Source: Oscillospiraceae bacterium (GTDB taxonomy: Bacteria; Bacillota; Clostridia; Oscillospirales; Oscillospiraceae). From it: a stretch of 64,000 nt of DNA. Position 1 is the stretch's first letter, and the number at the start of each line of letters is the position of its first letter. Where the stretch lies: assembly GCA_017502265.1 (NCBI GenBank), contig JAFVVI010000041.1:1-64000 (forward strand), read 5' to 3'. Below are positions 44,279 to 53,466 of this stretch, one piece after another. Position numbers and translations under genes: made by a program. The notes under the pieces were generated by a model. The model was not told the origin of the DNA and searched no databases. It worked only from the letters and a program-made list of their open reading frames with translations.

Positions 44279-45808
44279 ATGAAACGACTGACTGCACTGC
44301 TTTTATGCCTGTGCTTGCTCCTTTGCGGCTGCAAGGGTACAGGGGAATACACCCCCACCGGCAACGGCCTGGACTATGACGATGACTACACCGGCGCTCA
44401 CAACGCGCCCCCCACGCAGGACAGTCCTCAGCAGCTGACCTTTGCCTACTATCCGGCCCGGTCCTTAAACCCTTACCTTTGCACGGATTACACTAACCGC
44501 ACGCTGTTTTCTCTGCTGTATCAAAGTCTTTTCATCACCGACCGGGACTATGTGACCAGCCCCTTGCTTTGCAAATCCTACACCGTCTCGGAGGATGCCA
44601 AAAGCTACACCTTTTATTTTGAAAACGCCACCTTCTCCGACGGCTCTGTGCTCTCTGCCACCGATGTACTGGCCAGTCTGCAGGCTGCCCGGGAAAGCGA
44701 CTACTACAAGGGCCGTTTCCTGCACATCACCGAGATCGTTCCCACCGCTGACGGCGGTGTGACCATCCATCTGGACACCCCCTATGAAAACCTGCCGCTG
44801 ATTTTGGACATTCCCATTGTAAAAGCAGATCAGGTGGCCATTGACCGACCCTTGGGCACAGGCCCCTATGTGCTGTACTCCGCAGCGGGTGGCGAAAGCC
44901 TGCAGCGACGCAGCGACTGGTGGTCCAAGGCAAAGCTACCCTTCCAAACCGACACCATTTCTCTGTTTTCCGCAGAATCCACCACCCAGATCCGGGACCG
45001 TTTTGAGTTCTTCGATCTGAGCCTTGTGTGCGCTGATCCCGGTTCTGACCGCTATGTCGACTATCGCTGCGACTATGAGCTTTGGGACTGTGAAAACGGC
45101 ATTTTCCTGTATCTTGCCACCTCCCGGGACAGCGAAATTTTCAAAAACGATGCGGTACGCATCGTTCTGACCTACGCAGTGGACCGGGATTCCCTCACCA
45201 CCGAATTCTATCGGGGCTTTGCCCGCAGCGCAAGCCTCCCGGCATCCCCTCTGTCCCCCTACTACAATAAGAATTTGGCTGATAAATACAGCTATGATGC
45301 CCTCAGATTCCTCCAGGCGGTAAAGGATGCCGGTCTGGAGGGCAGCAAGGTGGTGTTCCTTGCCAACAGCGACGACAGTCTGCGGCTGCGGGTCGCCCGG
45401 CGCATCGGTAAGATGCTGGAAGAGTGCGGCCTGGAAGTAGAGATGAAGGAGCTGAGCGGCACCCGGTATACCGATGCCATCAAGACCCGGCAGTATGACA
45501 TCTATTTAGGCCAGACACGGCTGTCCCCCAATATGGACCTGTCTGCCTTCTTTGCCACCTACGGCGAGCTGAGCTGGGGCGGTGTCAATGACCTTGGCGC
45601 CTATGCCTTGAGCCTGCAGGCCCTGGAAAATCACGGCAACTACTTCACCCTTCACAAGCAGGTAATGGACCAGGGCCTTCTGTGCCCCGTACTGTTCCGC
45701 AGCTACGCCGTTTATGCCTCCCGGGGCTTGGTTTCCGCGCTGACACCGGCTCGCGACAGTGTGTTCTATTATCCCTCCGACCGGACCCTGGAAGACGCAA
45801 AAAGCTGA
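44279..45808 (+). CDS. Orphan extracellular solute-binding lipoprotein, family 5
   Basis: 509 residues. Signal peptide KRLTALLLCLCLLL with lipobox LLCGC near residue 18. Peptide/nickel-binding family 5 features: LAYYPARSLNPYL-like start (FAYYPARSLNPYLCTDY), GTGPYVLYS, VRIVLTYAVDRDSL. No permease or ATPase gene is nearby, so it must share a transporter encoded elsewhere or act in signalling. It is 12 bases after pgeF and probably in its operon. Start preceded by AAGGAGGGG. Confidence 0.86.
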   Translation: MKRLTALLLCLCLLLCGCKGTGEYTPTGNGLDYDDDYTGAHNAPPTQDSPQQLTFAYYPARSLNPYLCTDYTNRTLFSLLYQSLFITDRDYVTSPLLCKSYTVSEDAKSYTFYFENATFSDGSVLSATDVLASLQAARESDYYKGRFLHITEIVPTADGGVTIHLDTPYENLPLILDIPIVKADQVAIDRPLGTGPYVLYSAAGGESLQRRSDWWSKAKLPFQTDTISLFSAESTTQIRDRFEFFDLSLVCADPGSDRYVDYRCDYELWDCENGIFLYLATSRDSEIFKNDAVRIVLTYAVDRDSLTTEFYRGFARSASLPASPLSPYYNKNLADKYSYDALRFLQAVKDAGLEGSKVVFLANSDDSLRLRVARRIGKMLEECGLEVEMKELSGTRYTDAIKTRQYDIYLGQTRLSPNMDLSAFFATYGELSWGGVNDLGAYALSLQALENHGNYFTLHKQVMDQGLLCPVLFRSYAVYASRGLVSALTPARDSVFYYPSDRTLEDAKS

Positions 45809-45865
45809 TTTTGCAGGAAAATTCGACCAATCGTCCCCAATGCTACAAATTTTGTCATATTGACC

Positions 45866-45901
45866 AAAGTGCGCCGTTTTGTTCAGCGGCGTACTTTTTT
45901 A
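45866..45901 (+). terminator. Intrinsic terminator
   Basis: AAAGTGCGCCG / CGGCGTACTTT with one G-U pair, then TTTTTT. It closes the pgeF-lipoprotein unit and isolates the polysaccharide locus. Confidence 0.85.
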
Positions 45902-45987
45902 TGCCAACTTTGCGGATTTCTTCCTGTTTTTCCTTTCGTTTTCACCTGTAATTTCGTCTGGTTTTTACAGGTTTTTTCCATTCTCTC

Positions 45988-46016
45988 TTGCAACTTGTTT
46001 TTATTTGTGTTATAAT
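45988..46016 (+). promoter_or_regulatory. Predicted main promoter of the polysaccharide locus
   Basis: TTGCAA, 17 bp, TATAAT, in an AT-rich interval; the leader to the first gene is ~90 bases. Confidence 0.8.
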
Positions 46017-46022
46017 GCATAC

Positions 46023-46048
46023 GGTTTATAATCGCTCGAATTATAACC
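46023..46048 (+). promoter_or_regulatory. Inverted repeat at the transcription start, possible operator
   Basis: GGTTTATAAT and ATTATAACC are inverted repeats around a 7-base spacer, with one bulged T, beginning 7 bases after the -10. This is where a repressor site would lie; it could also be a leader hairpin. Confidence 0.4.
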
Positions 46049-46110
46049 TTTTGTGAAATCAGTTTATTCTTGCGAATTTCCTTAATACGAAAGAGAGAGA
46101 GTTTGCAGTT

Positions 46111-47538
46111 ATGGATCGTAGAAGAAGACAAATTTCCGGCATCAAGAGTCTGCTGCGGGGACTGGACGGCCTGCTGGAGGTCTTGCTGCTGGCAGTTGCA
46201 TACTATTTCATTTGGCGGCACGGATATGAGGCCGAGCCGTTCCCCGCTTATTTCGGCTTTGGTAAATATCTGCTGGCAGGCGTATACGCCCTGCTGGTGG
46301 TCGTACTGTTCTCTGCGCTGGACGGCTTCAAGTTCGGCTATCTGAAGGCTTTTGACGCCCTCATCAGCCAGTGGGTCTCTCTGGTGCTGGCCAACTTTAT
46401 CACCTACTGGCAGCTTTGCCTCATTGCCAACAAGATCATTACGCCCACACCTATGCTGATACTGACCCTGGTGGGCGCAGCCATCTGCTTTGTGTGCGTG
46501 CTGCTTTTCACCTGGATGTACCACCAGATCTATATCCCCAAGAATATGGCTATGATCTTCGGCCGGGACAAGGCCATCTCCCTGAAATTCAAGATGGAGA
46601 CCCGCCCGGACAAGTATGCCATCAAAAAGCTGATCCCTGTGGAAGACGGCTTTGAAAGCATCTGTCAGCAGATCGTCAATTATGACGCCGTTATCATCAA
46701 CGATGTGCCTGCCCAGATCCGCAATGACATTTTAAAATTCTGCTATCAGCGGCACATTCGCACCTATGTGACCCCTAAAATTTCCGACATCATCATCCGC
46801 GGCGGTACCAGCATCACCCTGTTTGATACCCCGCTGCTGCTGGTTAAGGGCAACGGTCTGACCCCCGCCCAGCAACTGTTCAAGCGACTGCTGGATCTGG
46901 CCATCTGCCTGCCGGCGCTGGTGGTTGCGCTGCCCTTTATGGTTCTGGTGGCCATTGCCATCAAGGCAGAAGACGGCGGCCCCATCTTCTACAAGCAGGC
47001 CCGCGCCTCCTTGGGTGGCAAGGTCTTTGACATTCTGAAATTCCGCAGCATGGTGGTGGATGCCGAAAAATACGGCGCCATCCCCGCCACGGATAAGGAT
47101 CCCCGGATCACCAAGGTGGGCAACTTTATCCGTGCTACCCGTCTGGATGAACTGCCCCAGATTCTGAATATCATCAAAGGCGATATGAGCATCGTCGGCC
47201 CCCGTCCCGAGCGGGTGGAGCACATGGAGAAATACGGCGCAGAGATCCCCGAGTTTGCGTTCCGTACCAAAGTCAAGGGCGGTCTGACCGGCTTTGCCCA
47301 GATCTACGGCAAGTATAACACCTCTCCTTACGACAAGCTCCGTCTGGATATGATGTATATTGAGAACTACTCGTTCATTATGGACATCAAGCTGATCCTG
47401 ATGACCGCTCGCATTATGCTGAAAAAAGACAGCACCGAAGGTTTTGACAAAGCCGAGGAGCTGAACAAAATGACGCAAGAGGCGTTGGCAGAAATGCATG
47501 AAAGCGCGGAAGACAACTTGGCCGGTGTAGGAAAATAA
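46111..47538 (+). CDS. Initiating sugar phosphotransferase (polyprenyl glycosylphosphotransferase)
   Basis: 475 residues. Four or more membrane helices in the first ~150 residues, a central cytoplasmic region, a further helix near 275 (KRLLDLAICLPALVVALPF), then the catalytic domain: ILKFRSMVVDAE, RLDELPQILNIIKGDMSIVGPRPE and the KGGLTGFAQIYGK segment. This is the WcaJ/EpsE type that loads sugar-1-phosphate onto undecaprenyl phosphate and starts the repeat unit. First gene of the locus, behind a strong promoter. Which sugar it transfers cannot be told. Confidence 0.93.
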   Translation: MDRRRRQISGIKSLLRGLDGLLEVLLLAVAYYFIWRHGYEAEPFPAYFGFGKYLLAGVYALLVVVLFSALDGFKFGYLKAFDALISQWVSLVLANFITYWQLCLIANKIITPTPMLILTLVGAAICFVCVLLFTWMYHQIYIPKNMAMIFGRDKAISLKFKMETRPDKYAIKKLIPVEDGFESICQQIVNYDAVIINDVPAQIRNDILKFCYQRHIRTYVTPKISDIIIRGGTSITLFDTPLLLVKGNGLTPAQQLFKRLLDLAICLPALVVALPFMVLVAIAIKAEDGGPIFYKQARASLGGKVFDILKFRSMVVDAEKYGAIPATDKDPRITKVGNFIRATRLDELPQILNIIKGDMSIVGPRPERVEHMEKYGAEIPEFAFRTKVKGGLTGFAQIYGKYNTSPYDKLRLDMMYIENYSFIMDIKLILMTARIMLKKDSTEGFDKAEELNKMTQEALAEMHESAEDNLAGVGK

Positions 47539-47553
47539 AAAGAGAAAGGGACT

Positions 47554-47584
47554 GCAAGAAGCCTCTGCTTCAGACACTTCTTGC
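47554..47584 (+). other. Stem-loop just before a glycosyltransferase start
   Basis: GCAAGAAG / CTTCTTGC, 8-bp perfect stem with a ~15-base loop, ending nine bases before the ATG at 47594. There is no T run after it. Confidence 0.45.
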
Positions 47585-47593
47585 TTGCAACAT

Positions 47594-48415
47594 ATGAAAA
47601 ATTACAGTGTGCTTATGTCTGTCTATCACAAAGAACAGGCAGAATACTTTCGGCAGAGCATCGAAAGTGTGATGCAGCAGACGGTAAAACCCAACGATTT
47701 TGTCCTTGTATGTGACGGACCTTTAACCGATGCATTGGATGCTGTGATCGCAGATGCAGCCCGGCAATACGGAGATATCCTTCAGATTGTCCGTTTAGAA
47801 ACAAATCAGGGACTGAAAAACGCGCTGAACACAGGCCTGGTGCGGTGCAAAAACGAATTGGTCGCGCGAATGGATTCTGACGATATCTGCGCGGAAAGAC
47901 GGTGTGAGCTACAGCTGAAATGTTTTGCCGAGAACCCGGAACTGGGAATCGTCAGCGGAACGGTTGAAGAGTTTGAAGGCTCTCCGGAAAACATAACCGC
48001 GACAAAGACATTACCTTTGTCCCATGAGGAAATTATAAAATATGCCAAATTGCGTTGTCCCTTTAACCATCCGACGGTGATGTACAAAAAATCTGCCGTG
48101 TTAGCCGTGGGCGGCTATCCCGGCCCGATCCTTTATGAGGATTACGCCCTTTGGGTGGAACTTTTGGCATCCGGTGTAAAATGCCGCAATCTTCCCGATA
48201 CACTCTGTTATATGCGGGTAGACGGTGGTATGTATGCCCGCAGAGGCGGCTGGAGCTACTTCAAAAAAGCAGTTGCCTTCCGGTGGGGACTGTACAAAGA
48301 AAAACATTTCTGCACTTTTGGGGAAAGCGCATACAGCGTCTGCGCCGCAGCTGTGGTGGCGCTCATGCCTACGCGCCTTCGCAAAATGGTTTATCGGTTA
48401 ATACTAAGAAAGTAA
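47594..48415 (+). CDS. Glycosyltransferase family 2
   Basis: 273 residues. GT-A fold start YSVLMSVYHKEQAEYFRQSIESV, ARMDSDDIC as the metal-binding DxD-type motif near residue 93, and a conserved YEDYALWVEL acceptor/base segment near 178. It is close to the amylovoran/EPS-type GT2 branch. No good ribosome-binding site precedes the ATG; a hairpin occupies that place. Base composition is visibly more AT-rich than in the rml genes. Confidence 0.9.
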   Translation: MKNYSVLMSVYHKEQAEYFRQSIESVMQQTVKPNDFVLVCDGPLTDALDAVIADAARQYGDILQIVRLETNQGLKNALNTGLVRCKNELVARMDSDDICAERRCELQLKCFAENPELGIVSGTVEEFEGSPENITATKTLPLSHEEIIKYAKLRCPFNHPTVMYKKSAVLAVGGYPGPILYEDYALWVELLASGVKCRNLPDTLCYMRVDGGMYARRGGWSYFKKAVAFRWGLYKEKHFCTFGESAYSVCAAAVVALMPTRLRKMVYRLILRK

Positions 48416-48440
48416 GAATTTGGAGAGGGGTGTGTTCGTA

Positions 48441-49664
48441 ATGCATTTAAATAAACTGCATTTAAACAAAAAGCGATCGTTGGAAACCCTCTCTCTAATT
48501 TGTTGGGCAGTGGCAGTATTTGCCTACTTCTTCCAATTTCCTTTTCCTTTCCTTTCTTTTTTGATCGTGCCGTGTATTGCCGGATATATGCTGCTGCAGT
48601 TTCCGAATTTCTACCTGCCGAAAAACAAAAAGTATCTCGTGCTTTTCATGCTGTTTATCCTGTATGTGGGATTTTCTGTGATCAGAGCCCTGATTCTTGG
48701 GAATTCCATTAACAAAATCTTCCGTTTTTCCGCGATTACATTGCTGCTTCCCGTGTCCTGTCTGGTGCAGGATTCCAAGTTTTCCGTCAAGTGGAAGCTC
48801 TTTTTAAATTTCGCAATGCTAAAAGCGCTGATACTGATTGGCATTATGGTCTGGCTCCTCATAAAAGGGGATTACACAGAACTCCGTGGGTGGGCATACC
48901 GGAATAATCTGGGCGATATCTATCTGCTTTCCAGATGGAATCCCAAAGTGCAGGTGCACGGCAACTCTTTGCTTGTTGTTGCCTTTATTACAGATTTCAT
49001 GCAAAAAAAGCGCTTGTCCCTTTACAACACCATTCTTTTAGTAGGCGTTCTTGCCGCGGGAAATTTTGCGTATATTTTGGGTCTGGGCCTGTTTTTGGGA
49101 TGGCGAGGCTGCCTGTGGGGACATAAGCTGCTGAAAGCAGGAAAGATCAGCAAGAAAGCGGTGATTGCCATTGCTGTATGCTGCATAATCATTGCCACCC
49201 CTTACCTTATTTCCAAGATCCAACAAAAGGCTGCCGTCTCCAATAAAACCCGCATAGAGCAAACGGTTGTTCTTACCGATACCAACCCTTTGATCGGCAA
49301 AGGCTTCGGCAATCATATAAAGGCTGATACATCAACCAGAATCTACGACGGCGACATTTATTTTGAACTGCAAACCCTATATATCTACAACCAAATCGGC
49401 GCGATCGGCGTACTGTTTGTATACCTCCTGACCATATGGCCGGTGTACAAAAAAGGAAGACAACGCGCAATTTTATATATCATTTATCTAATCTTCACCT
49501 TCTGGAATCCCTATTGCTGGGACACGACCCACCTCATAACATTATTGCTGCTTATAAACACAAAGAGATTAGGAGTAACGAATGAAACGGGCGATTATTA
49601 CAACGTATTATCCATCTACAGAAGTGAAATCAAACATTTTAGGAATCTGCGGACAAGTAGATGA
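48441..49664 (+). CDS. Wzy-like polysaccharide polymerase
   Basis: 407 residues, about ten to eleven hydrophobic segments, with a larger loop in the middle (WAYRNNLGDIYLLSRWNPK) and KGFGNHIKADTSTRIYD near residue 295, the kind of loop seen in O-antigen polymerases. Such proteins vary greatly and the call rests on topology and place in the locus. Start ATG at 48441 about ten bases after GAGGGG. The last ~27 codons overlap the next gene and look like non-native sequence. Confidence 0.75.
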   Translation: MHLNKLHLNKKRSLETLSLICWAVAVFAYFFQFPFPFLSFLIVPCIAGYMLLQFPNFYLPKNKKYLVLFMLFILYVGFSVIRALILGNSINKIFRFSAITLLLPVSCLVQDSKFSVKWKLFLNFAMLKALILIGIMVWLLIKGDYTELRGWAYRNNLGDIYLLSRWNPKVQVHGNSLLVVAFITDFMQKKRLSLYNTILLVGVLAAGNFAYILGLGLFLGWRGCLWGHKLLKAGKISKKAVIAIAVCCIIIATPYLISKIQQKAAVSNKTRIEQTVVLTDTNPLIGKGFGNHIKADTSTRIYDGDIYFELQTLYIYNQIGAIGVLFVYLLTIWPVYKKGRQRAILYIIYLIFTFWNPYCWDTTHLITLLLLINTKRLGVTNETGDYYNVLSIYRSEIKHFRNLRTSR

Positions 49665-50448
49665 GGTCATTATCTGCGACAACAGTCCCAAGGAAAATTC
49701 CGAATTGTTTACTTTTGAATGTTCCGAACAAGTCAAGTATGTTTGGTTTGGCGAGAACAGAGGCCTGTCCCGGGCCTTTAACACTGTCCTGAAGGACGAT
49801 CAGTTCGCCTGGTCAGACGATGATTATATTATTTATTTTGATCAGGATTCTTCCATTTCCGACGGTCACATCGGGCGTATGATTTCTGAATTTGATGCGC
49901 TCAGAGCGGCTGGGCACCCTGTAGGCTGCATCGGACCCGTCTTTTACAACACCAGCAACGGAACAGAGGAACGGCCTAAGCAAAGGACCCCCCTGTCCGA
50001 TAACAGCTATATTGTAGCAAGCATCATCACATCCTCTATGCTGTGCACCTACGGCAATATGCGCAAAATCGACTTCTGGAACGAAAATATCTTTCTGGAT
50101 ATGGCAGACTGGGATATTTGCTGGCGCATGCAGGCAGCAGGCATGCTGTGCTGTATGACCGAAGTGGCTGTATTAAAGCACAGCTTGGGAAACGGCGAAA
50201 AGAAAATCGGTCCGATTCGGTTGCGGGTAGGAAGCGCATTCCGGGAATATTATCAAATTCGGGAATGTCTGCACCTTCTTTTCAGAAGCTACACCCCCTT
50301 CAAATTCCGAATCCGGTTTTTAGCAATGCTCTTTGTGCGTTCACCTCTGCATCTGCTGTTTTTGGACCACAGAAAAGAGCGAATCAAATATATCGCATTG
50401 GGGATCCGTGACTTCTTCAAAAAAGAGCACGGAGAACTAAAAAGATAA
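49582..50448 (+). CDS. Rhamnosyltransferase-like glycosyltransferase family 2
   Basis: 288 residues. [28 protein letters not shown], and the [10 protein letters not shown] metal motif near residue 95 resemble the RfbF/RgpF branch of GT2 that moves rhamnose. [14 protein letters not shown] is the usual acceptor-side segment. TAGGAG lies seven bases before the ATG. The gene starts inside the end of the polymerase gene (83-base overlap). The adjacent dTDP-rhamnose genes support the donor guess. Confidence 0.85.
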   Translation: MKRAIITTYYPSTEVKSNILGICGQVDEVIICDNSPKENSELFTFECSEQVKYVWFGENRGLSRAFNTVLKDDQFAWSDDDYIIYFDQDSSISDGHIGRMISEFDALRAAGHPVGCIGPVFYNTSNGTEERPKQRTPLSDNSYIVASIITSSMLCTYGNMRKIDFWNENIFLDMADWDICWRMQAAGMLCCMTEVAVLKHSLGNGEKKIGPIRLRVGSAFREYYQIRECLHLLFRSYTPFKFRIRFLAMLFVRSPLHLLFLDHRKERIKYIALGIRDFFKKEHGELKR

Positions 50449-50494
50449 ATTTTCCGCAAACCATTATAGAAAATTATATTATGAGGAGTGCAAT

Positions 50495-51391
50495 ATGAAA
50501 GGTATTATCTTGGCCGGTGGTTCCGGCACCCGTCTATACCCTCTGACCCTGGTCACATCCAAGCAGCTGCTGCCTGTCTACGACAAGCCCATGATCTACT
50601 ATCCCATGTCCACATTGATGCTGGCAGGCATCAAGGACATCCTCATCATCTCCACCCCCTCTGACACCCCCCGTTTCAAGGAACTGCTGGGCGACGGCAG
50701 CCGCTACGGCGTGAAGCTGAGCTATGCGGTGCAGCCCTCTCCCGACGGTCTGGCACAGGCATTTATCATCGGCAAGGAGTTTGTCGGTGATGACACCGCC
50801 GCCATGGTTCTGGGCGACAATATTTTCTACGGCAACGGCTTCAGCGCCATTCTGGCCCGGGCCTGCGAAAACGCAGAAAACGGCCGGGCTACCGTGTTCG
50901 GCTACCATGTTCACGATCCCGAGCGCTTCGGTGTTGTGGAGTTCGACGAGGCCGGCAAGGCCATTTCCATCGAGGAAAAGCCCAAGTGCCCCAAGTCCAA
51001 CTATGCCGTTACCGGCCTGTATTTCTACCCCAAGGGCGTTGCCGCCAAGGCAGAACAGGTAAAGCCCTCCGCCCGTGGCGAGCTGGAGATCACCACTCTG
51101 AATGATATGTATCTGCAGGAAGGCTCTTTGAGCGTGGAGCTGCTGGGCCGTGGCTTTGCATGGCTGGATACCGGCACATTCAAGAGTCTTTTGGAGGCTG
51201 CCGAGTTTGTGGAAATGAACCAGAGCCGCCAGAATGTGCAGATCTCCGCACCTGAGGAGATCGCCTATGTCAAGGGCTGGATCAACAAGGAGCAGCTTTT
51301 GAAGGCTGCCGAGGCCTACGGCAAATCCCCCTACGGCGAGCATCTGCGCCGGGTAGCGGAAGACAAACTGCGTTTCATTGAAAAACATTAA
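50495..51391 (+). CDS. rmlA: Glucose-1-phosphate thymidylyltransferase
   Basis: 298 residues. [13 protein letters not shown] at the N-terminus, [20 protein letters not shown] quoted in part as [18 protein letters not shown], and the [12 protein letters not shown] segment are the marks of RmlA. It makes dTDP-glucose, feeding both the rhamnose and the 3-aminohexose branches here. Codon use becomes strongly biased from this gene on, in contrast to the three genes before. Confidence 0.96.
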   Translation: MKGIILAGGSGTRLYPLTLVTSKQLLPVYDKPMIYYPMSTLMLAGIKDILIISTPSDTPRFKELLGDGSRYGVKLSYAVQPSPDGLAQAFIIGKEFVGDDTAAMVLGDNIFYGNGFSAILARACENAENGRATVFGYHVHDPERFGVVEFDEAGKAISIEEKPKCPKSNYAVTGLYFYPKGVAAKAEQVKPSARGELEITTLNDMYLQEGSLSVELLGRGFAWLDTGTFKSLLEAAEFVEMNQSRQNVQISAPEEIAYVKGWINKEQLLKAAEAYGKSPYGEHLRRVAEDKLRFIEKH

Positions 51392-51406
51392 GGAGAGAGA
51401 AAGACT

Positions 51407-52426
51407 ATGACTATTATTGTGACCGGTGGCGCCGGATTTATCGGATCTAACTTTGTGTTCCACATGCTGGGTAAGTACCCCGACTACCGCATCATCTGCC
51501 TGGACAAGCTGACCTATGCAGGCAACCTGTCCACCCTGGCCCCCGTAATGGACAACCCCAAGTTCCGCTTTGTAAAGCTGGATATCTGTGACCGGGAAGG
51601 CGTTTACAAGCTGTTCGAGGAAGAAAAGCCCGATGTGGTGGTAAACTTCGCCGCTGAAAGCCATGTGGACCGCTCCATTGAGAATCCCGAGATCTTCCTG
51701 CAGACCAACATTCTGGGCACCCAGGTGCTGATGGATGCCTGCCGGAAGTACGGCATCACCCGTTACCATCAGGTTTCTACCGACGAGGTCTACGGCGACC
51801 TGCCCCTGGACCGTCCCGACCTGTTCTTCACCGAGGAGACCCCCATTCACACCTCCTCTCCCTATTCTTCCTCCAAGGCCGGCGCTGACCTGCTGGTTAT
51901 GGCTTACCACCGTACCTACGGTCTGCCTGTGACCATTTCCCGCTGCTCCAACAACTACGGCCCCTATCACTTCCCTGAGAAGCTGATCCCTCTGATGATC
52001 GCAAACGCATTGGCTGACAAGCCCCTTCCCGTTTACGGCGAGGGTCTGAATGTCCGTGACTGGCTGTATGTAGAGGACCACTGCAAGGCCATCGACCTGA
52101 TCATCCACAAGGGTAAGGTTGGCGAGGTATACAATGTTGGCGGTCACAACGAAAAGCAGAATATTGAAATTGTCAAGATTATCTGCAAGGAGCTGGGCAA
52201 GCCCGAGAGCCTGATCACCCACGTGGGTGACCGGAAGGGTCACGATATGCGTTACGCCATCGACCCCACCAAGATCCACAATGAGCTGGGCTGGCTGCCG
52301 GAGACCAAGTTTGAAGACGGCATCAAGAAGACCATTGCCTGGTATCTGGATAACAAGGAGTGGTGGCAGACCATCATCTCCGGCGAGTATCAGAGCTACT
52401 ACGAAAAGATGTACAGCAATCGGTAA
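51407..52426 (+). CDS. rmlB: dTDP-glucose 4,6-dehydratase
   Basis: 339 residues. NAD-binding VTGGAGFIGSNF, AAESHVDRSI, STDEVYG and the catalytic YSSSKAGAD (YxxxK) are all present, with RCSNNYGPYHFPEKLIP. It makes dTDP-4-keto-6-deoxyglucose, the branch point between RmlC/RmlD and the ketoisomerase/aminotransferase pair downstream. Start after AGGAGAG. A GTCATT repeat follows before rmlD. Confidence 0.97.
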   Translation: MTIIVTGGAGFIGSNFVFHMLGKYPDYRIICLDKLTYAGNLSTLAPVMDNPKFRFVKLDICDREGVYKLFEEEKPDVVVNFAAESHVDRSIENPEIFLQTNILGTQVLMDACRKYGITRYHQVSTDEVYGDLPLDRPDLFFTEETPIHTSSPYSSSKAGADLLVMAYHRTYGLPVTISRCSNNYGPYHFPEKLIPLMIANALADKPLPVYGEGLNVRDWLYVEDHCKAIDLIIHKGKVGEVYNVGGHNEKQNIEIVKIICKELGKPESLITHVGDRKGHDMRYAIDPTKIHNELGWLPETKFEDGIKKTIAWYLDNKEWWQTIISGEYQSYYEKMYSNR

Positions 52427-52440
52427 AAACCTATTCAACA

Positions 52441-52531
52441 CGTCATTCCGAGGCTTGCTACGCAAGCCGTGGGAATCCCCTTCTTATGTGGGAGATTGCC
52501 ACGGCGCCGCAAGCGGCGCCTCGCAATGACG
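52441..52531. repeat. Inverted GTCATTsCGA element inside the rml cluster
   Basis: GTCATTCCGAGGCTTGC / GCAAGCC hairpin, GTGGGAATCCCC, spacer, GGGAGATTGCCAC, GGCGCCGC / GCGGCGCC hairpin, TCGCAATGAC. Same design as 38102-38193 with different hairpin sequences. It lies between the rmlB stop and the rmlD ribosome-binding site. Confidence 0.87.
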
Positions 52532-52551
52532 ATGTTATATGAGGAGTTATT

Positions 52552-53466
52552 ATGAAAGTATTTGTCACCGGCGTGGCCGGTCAGTTGGGCCACGATGTGG
52601 TCAACGAGGTCTGCAGCCGCGGCTATACTGCCGTGGGCAGTGATATCGCCCCGGAGTATGCGGGTGTACAGGACGGCTCTGCCGTAACCAAATGCCAGTA
52701 TGTGGCGATGGATATCACCAACAAAGAGGCTGTTTCCGCAATTTTGACGGAAATCGCTCCCGACGTGGTGGTACACTGCGCCGCCTGGACGGCAGTGGAT
52801 CTGGCTGAGGACGAGGACAAGCAGGAAAAGGTCCGGGCCATCAATGCCGGCGGCACGCAAAATATCGCCGATGCCTGCAAAAAGCTCGACTGCAAGATGG
52901 TCTACATCTCCACCGACTATGTCTTCGACGGCCAGGGCGATACCCCATGGCACCCGGACTGCAAGGACTATAAGCCTTTGAATGTCTACGGTCAGACCAA
53001 GCTGGAGGGTGAATTGGCTGTGGCCAACACCTTGGACAAGTACTTTATCGTGCGAATTGCGTGGGTATTCGGTCTCAACGGCAACAATTTCATCAAGACC
53101 ATGCTGAATATCGGCAAGAAGTATGAGACCCTCCGGGTGGTCAACGACCAGATCGGCACCCCCACCTATACCCTTGATCTTTCCCGCCTGCTGGTGGATA
53201 TGATCGAAACAGAAAAATACGGCTACTACCACGCCACCAACGAGGGCGGCTATATCAGCTGGTACGACTTTGCCTGCGAGATCTTCCGTCAGGCGGGTTA
53301 CACCACCACGGTAACCCCCGTCACCACCGCCGAGTACGGTCTTTCCAAGGCCGCCCGGCCCTTTAACAGCCGGCTGGACAAATCCAAGCTGGCGGAAAAC
53401 GGCTTTACCCCCCTGCCTACCTGGCAGGATGCTTTAACCCGCTATCTGAAGGAGCTGGAAAGCTGA
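52552..53466 (+). CDS. rmlD: dTDP-4-dehydrorhamnose reductase
   Basis: 304 residues. NAD(P)-binding VTGVAGQLGHDVV, CAAWTAVDLAEDE, STDYVFDG and YGQTKLEGE (YxxxK) are the RmlD marks. Last step to dTDP-L-rhamnose. It precedes rmlC in the gene order. ATGAGGAG ribosome-binding site lies just after the repeat element. Its stop shares one base with the next start (TGATG). Confidence 0.96.
   Translation: MKVFVTGVAGQLGHDVVNEVCSRGYTAVGSDIAPEYAGVQDGSAVTKCQYVAMDITNKEAVSAILTEIAPDVVVHCAAWTAVDLAEDEDKQEKVRAINAGGTQNIADACKKLDCKMVYISTDYVFDGQGDTPWHPDCKDYKPLNVYGQTKLEGELAVANTLDKYFIVRIAWVFGLNGNNFIKTMLNIGKKYETLRVVNDQIGTPTYTLDLSRLLVDMIETEKYGYYHATNEGGYISWYDFACEIFRQAGYTTTVTPVTTAEYGLSKAARPFNSRLDKSKLAENGFTPLPTWQDALTRYLKELES

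Noticed and set aside
50534..52465. A 643-codon open frame on the minus strand
   Set aside because: Antisense shadow of rmlA and rmlB, which are strongly codon-biased.
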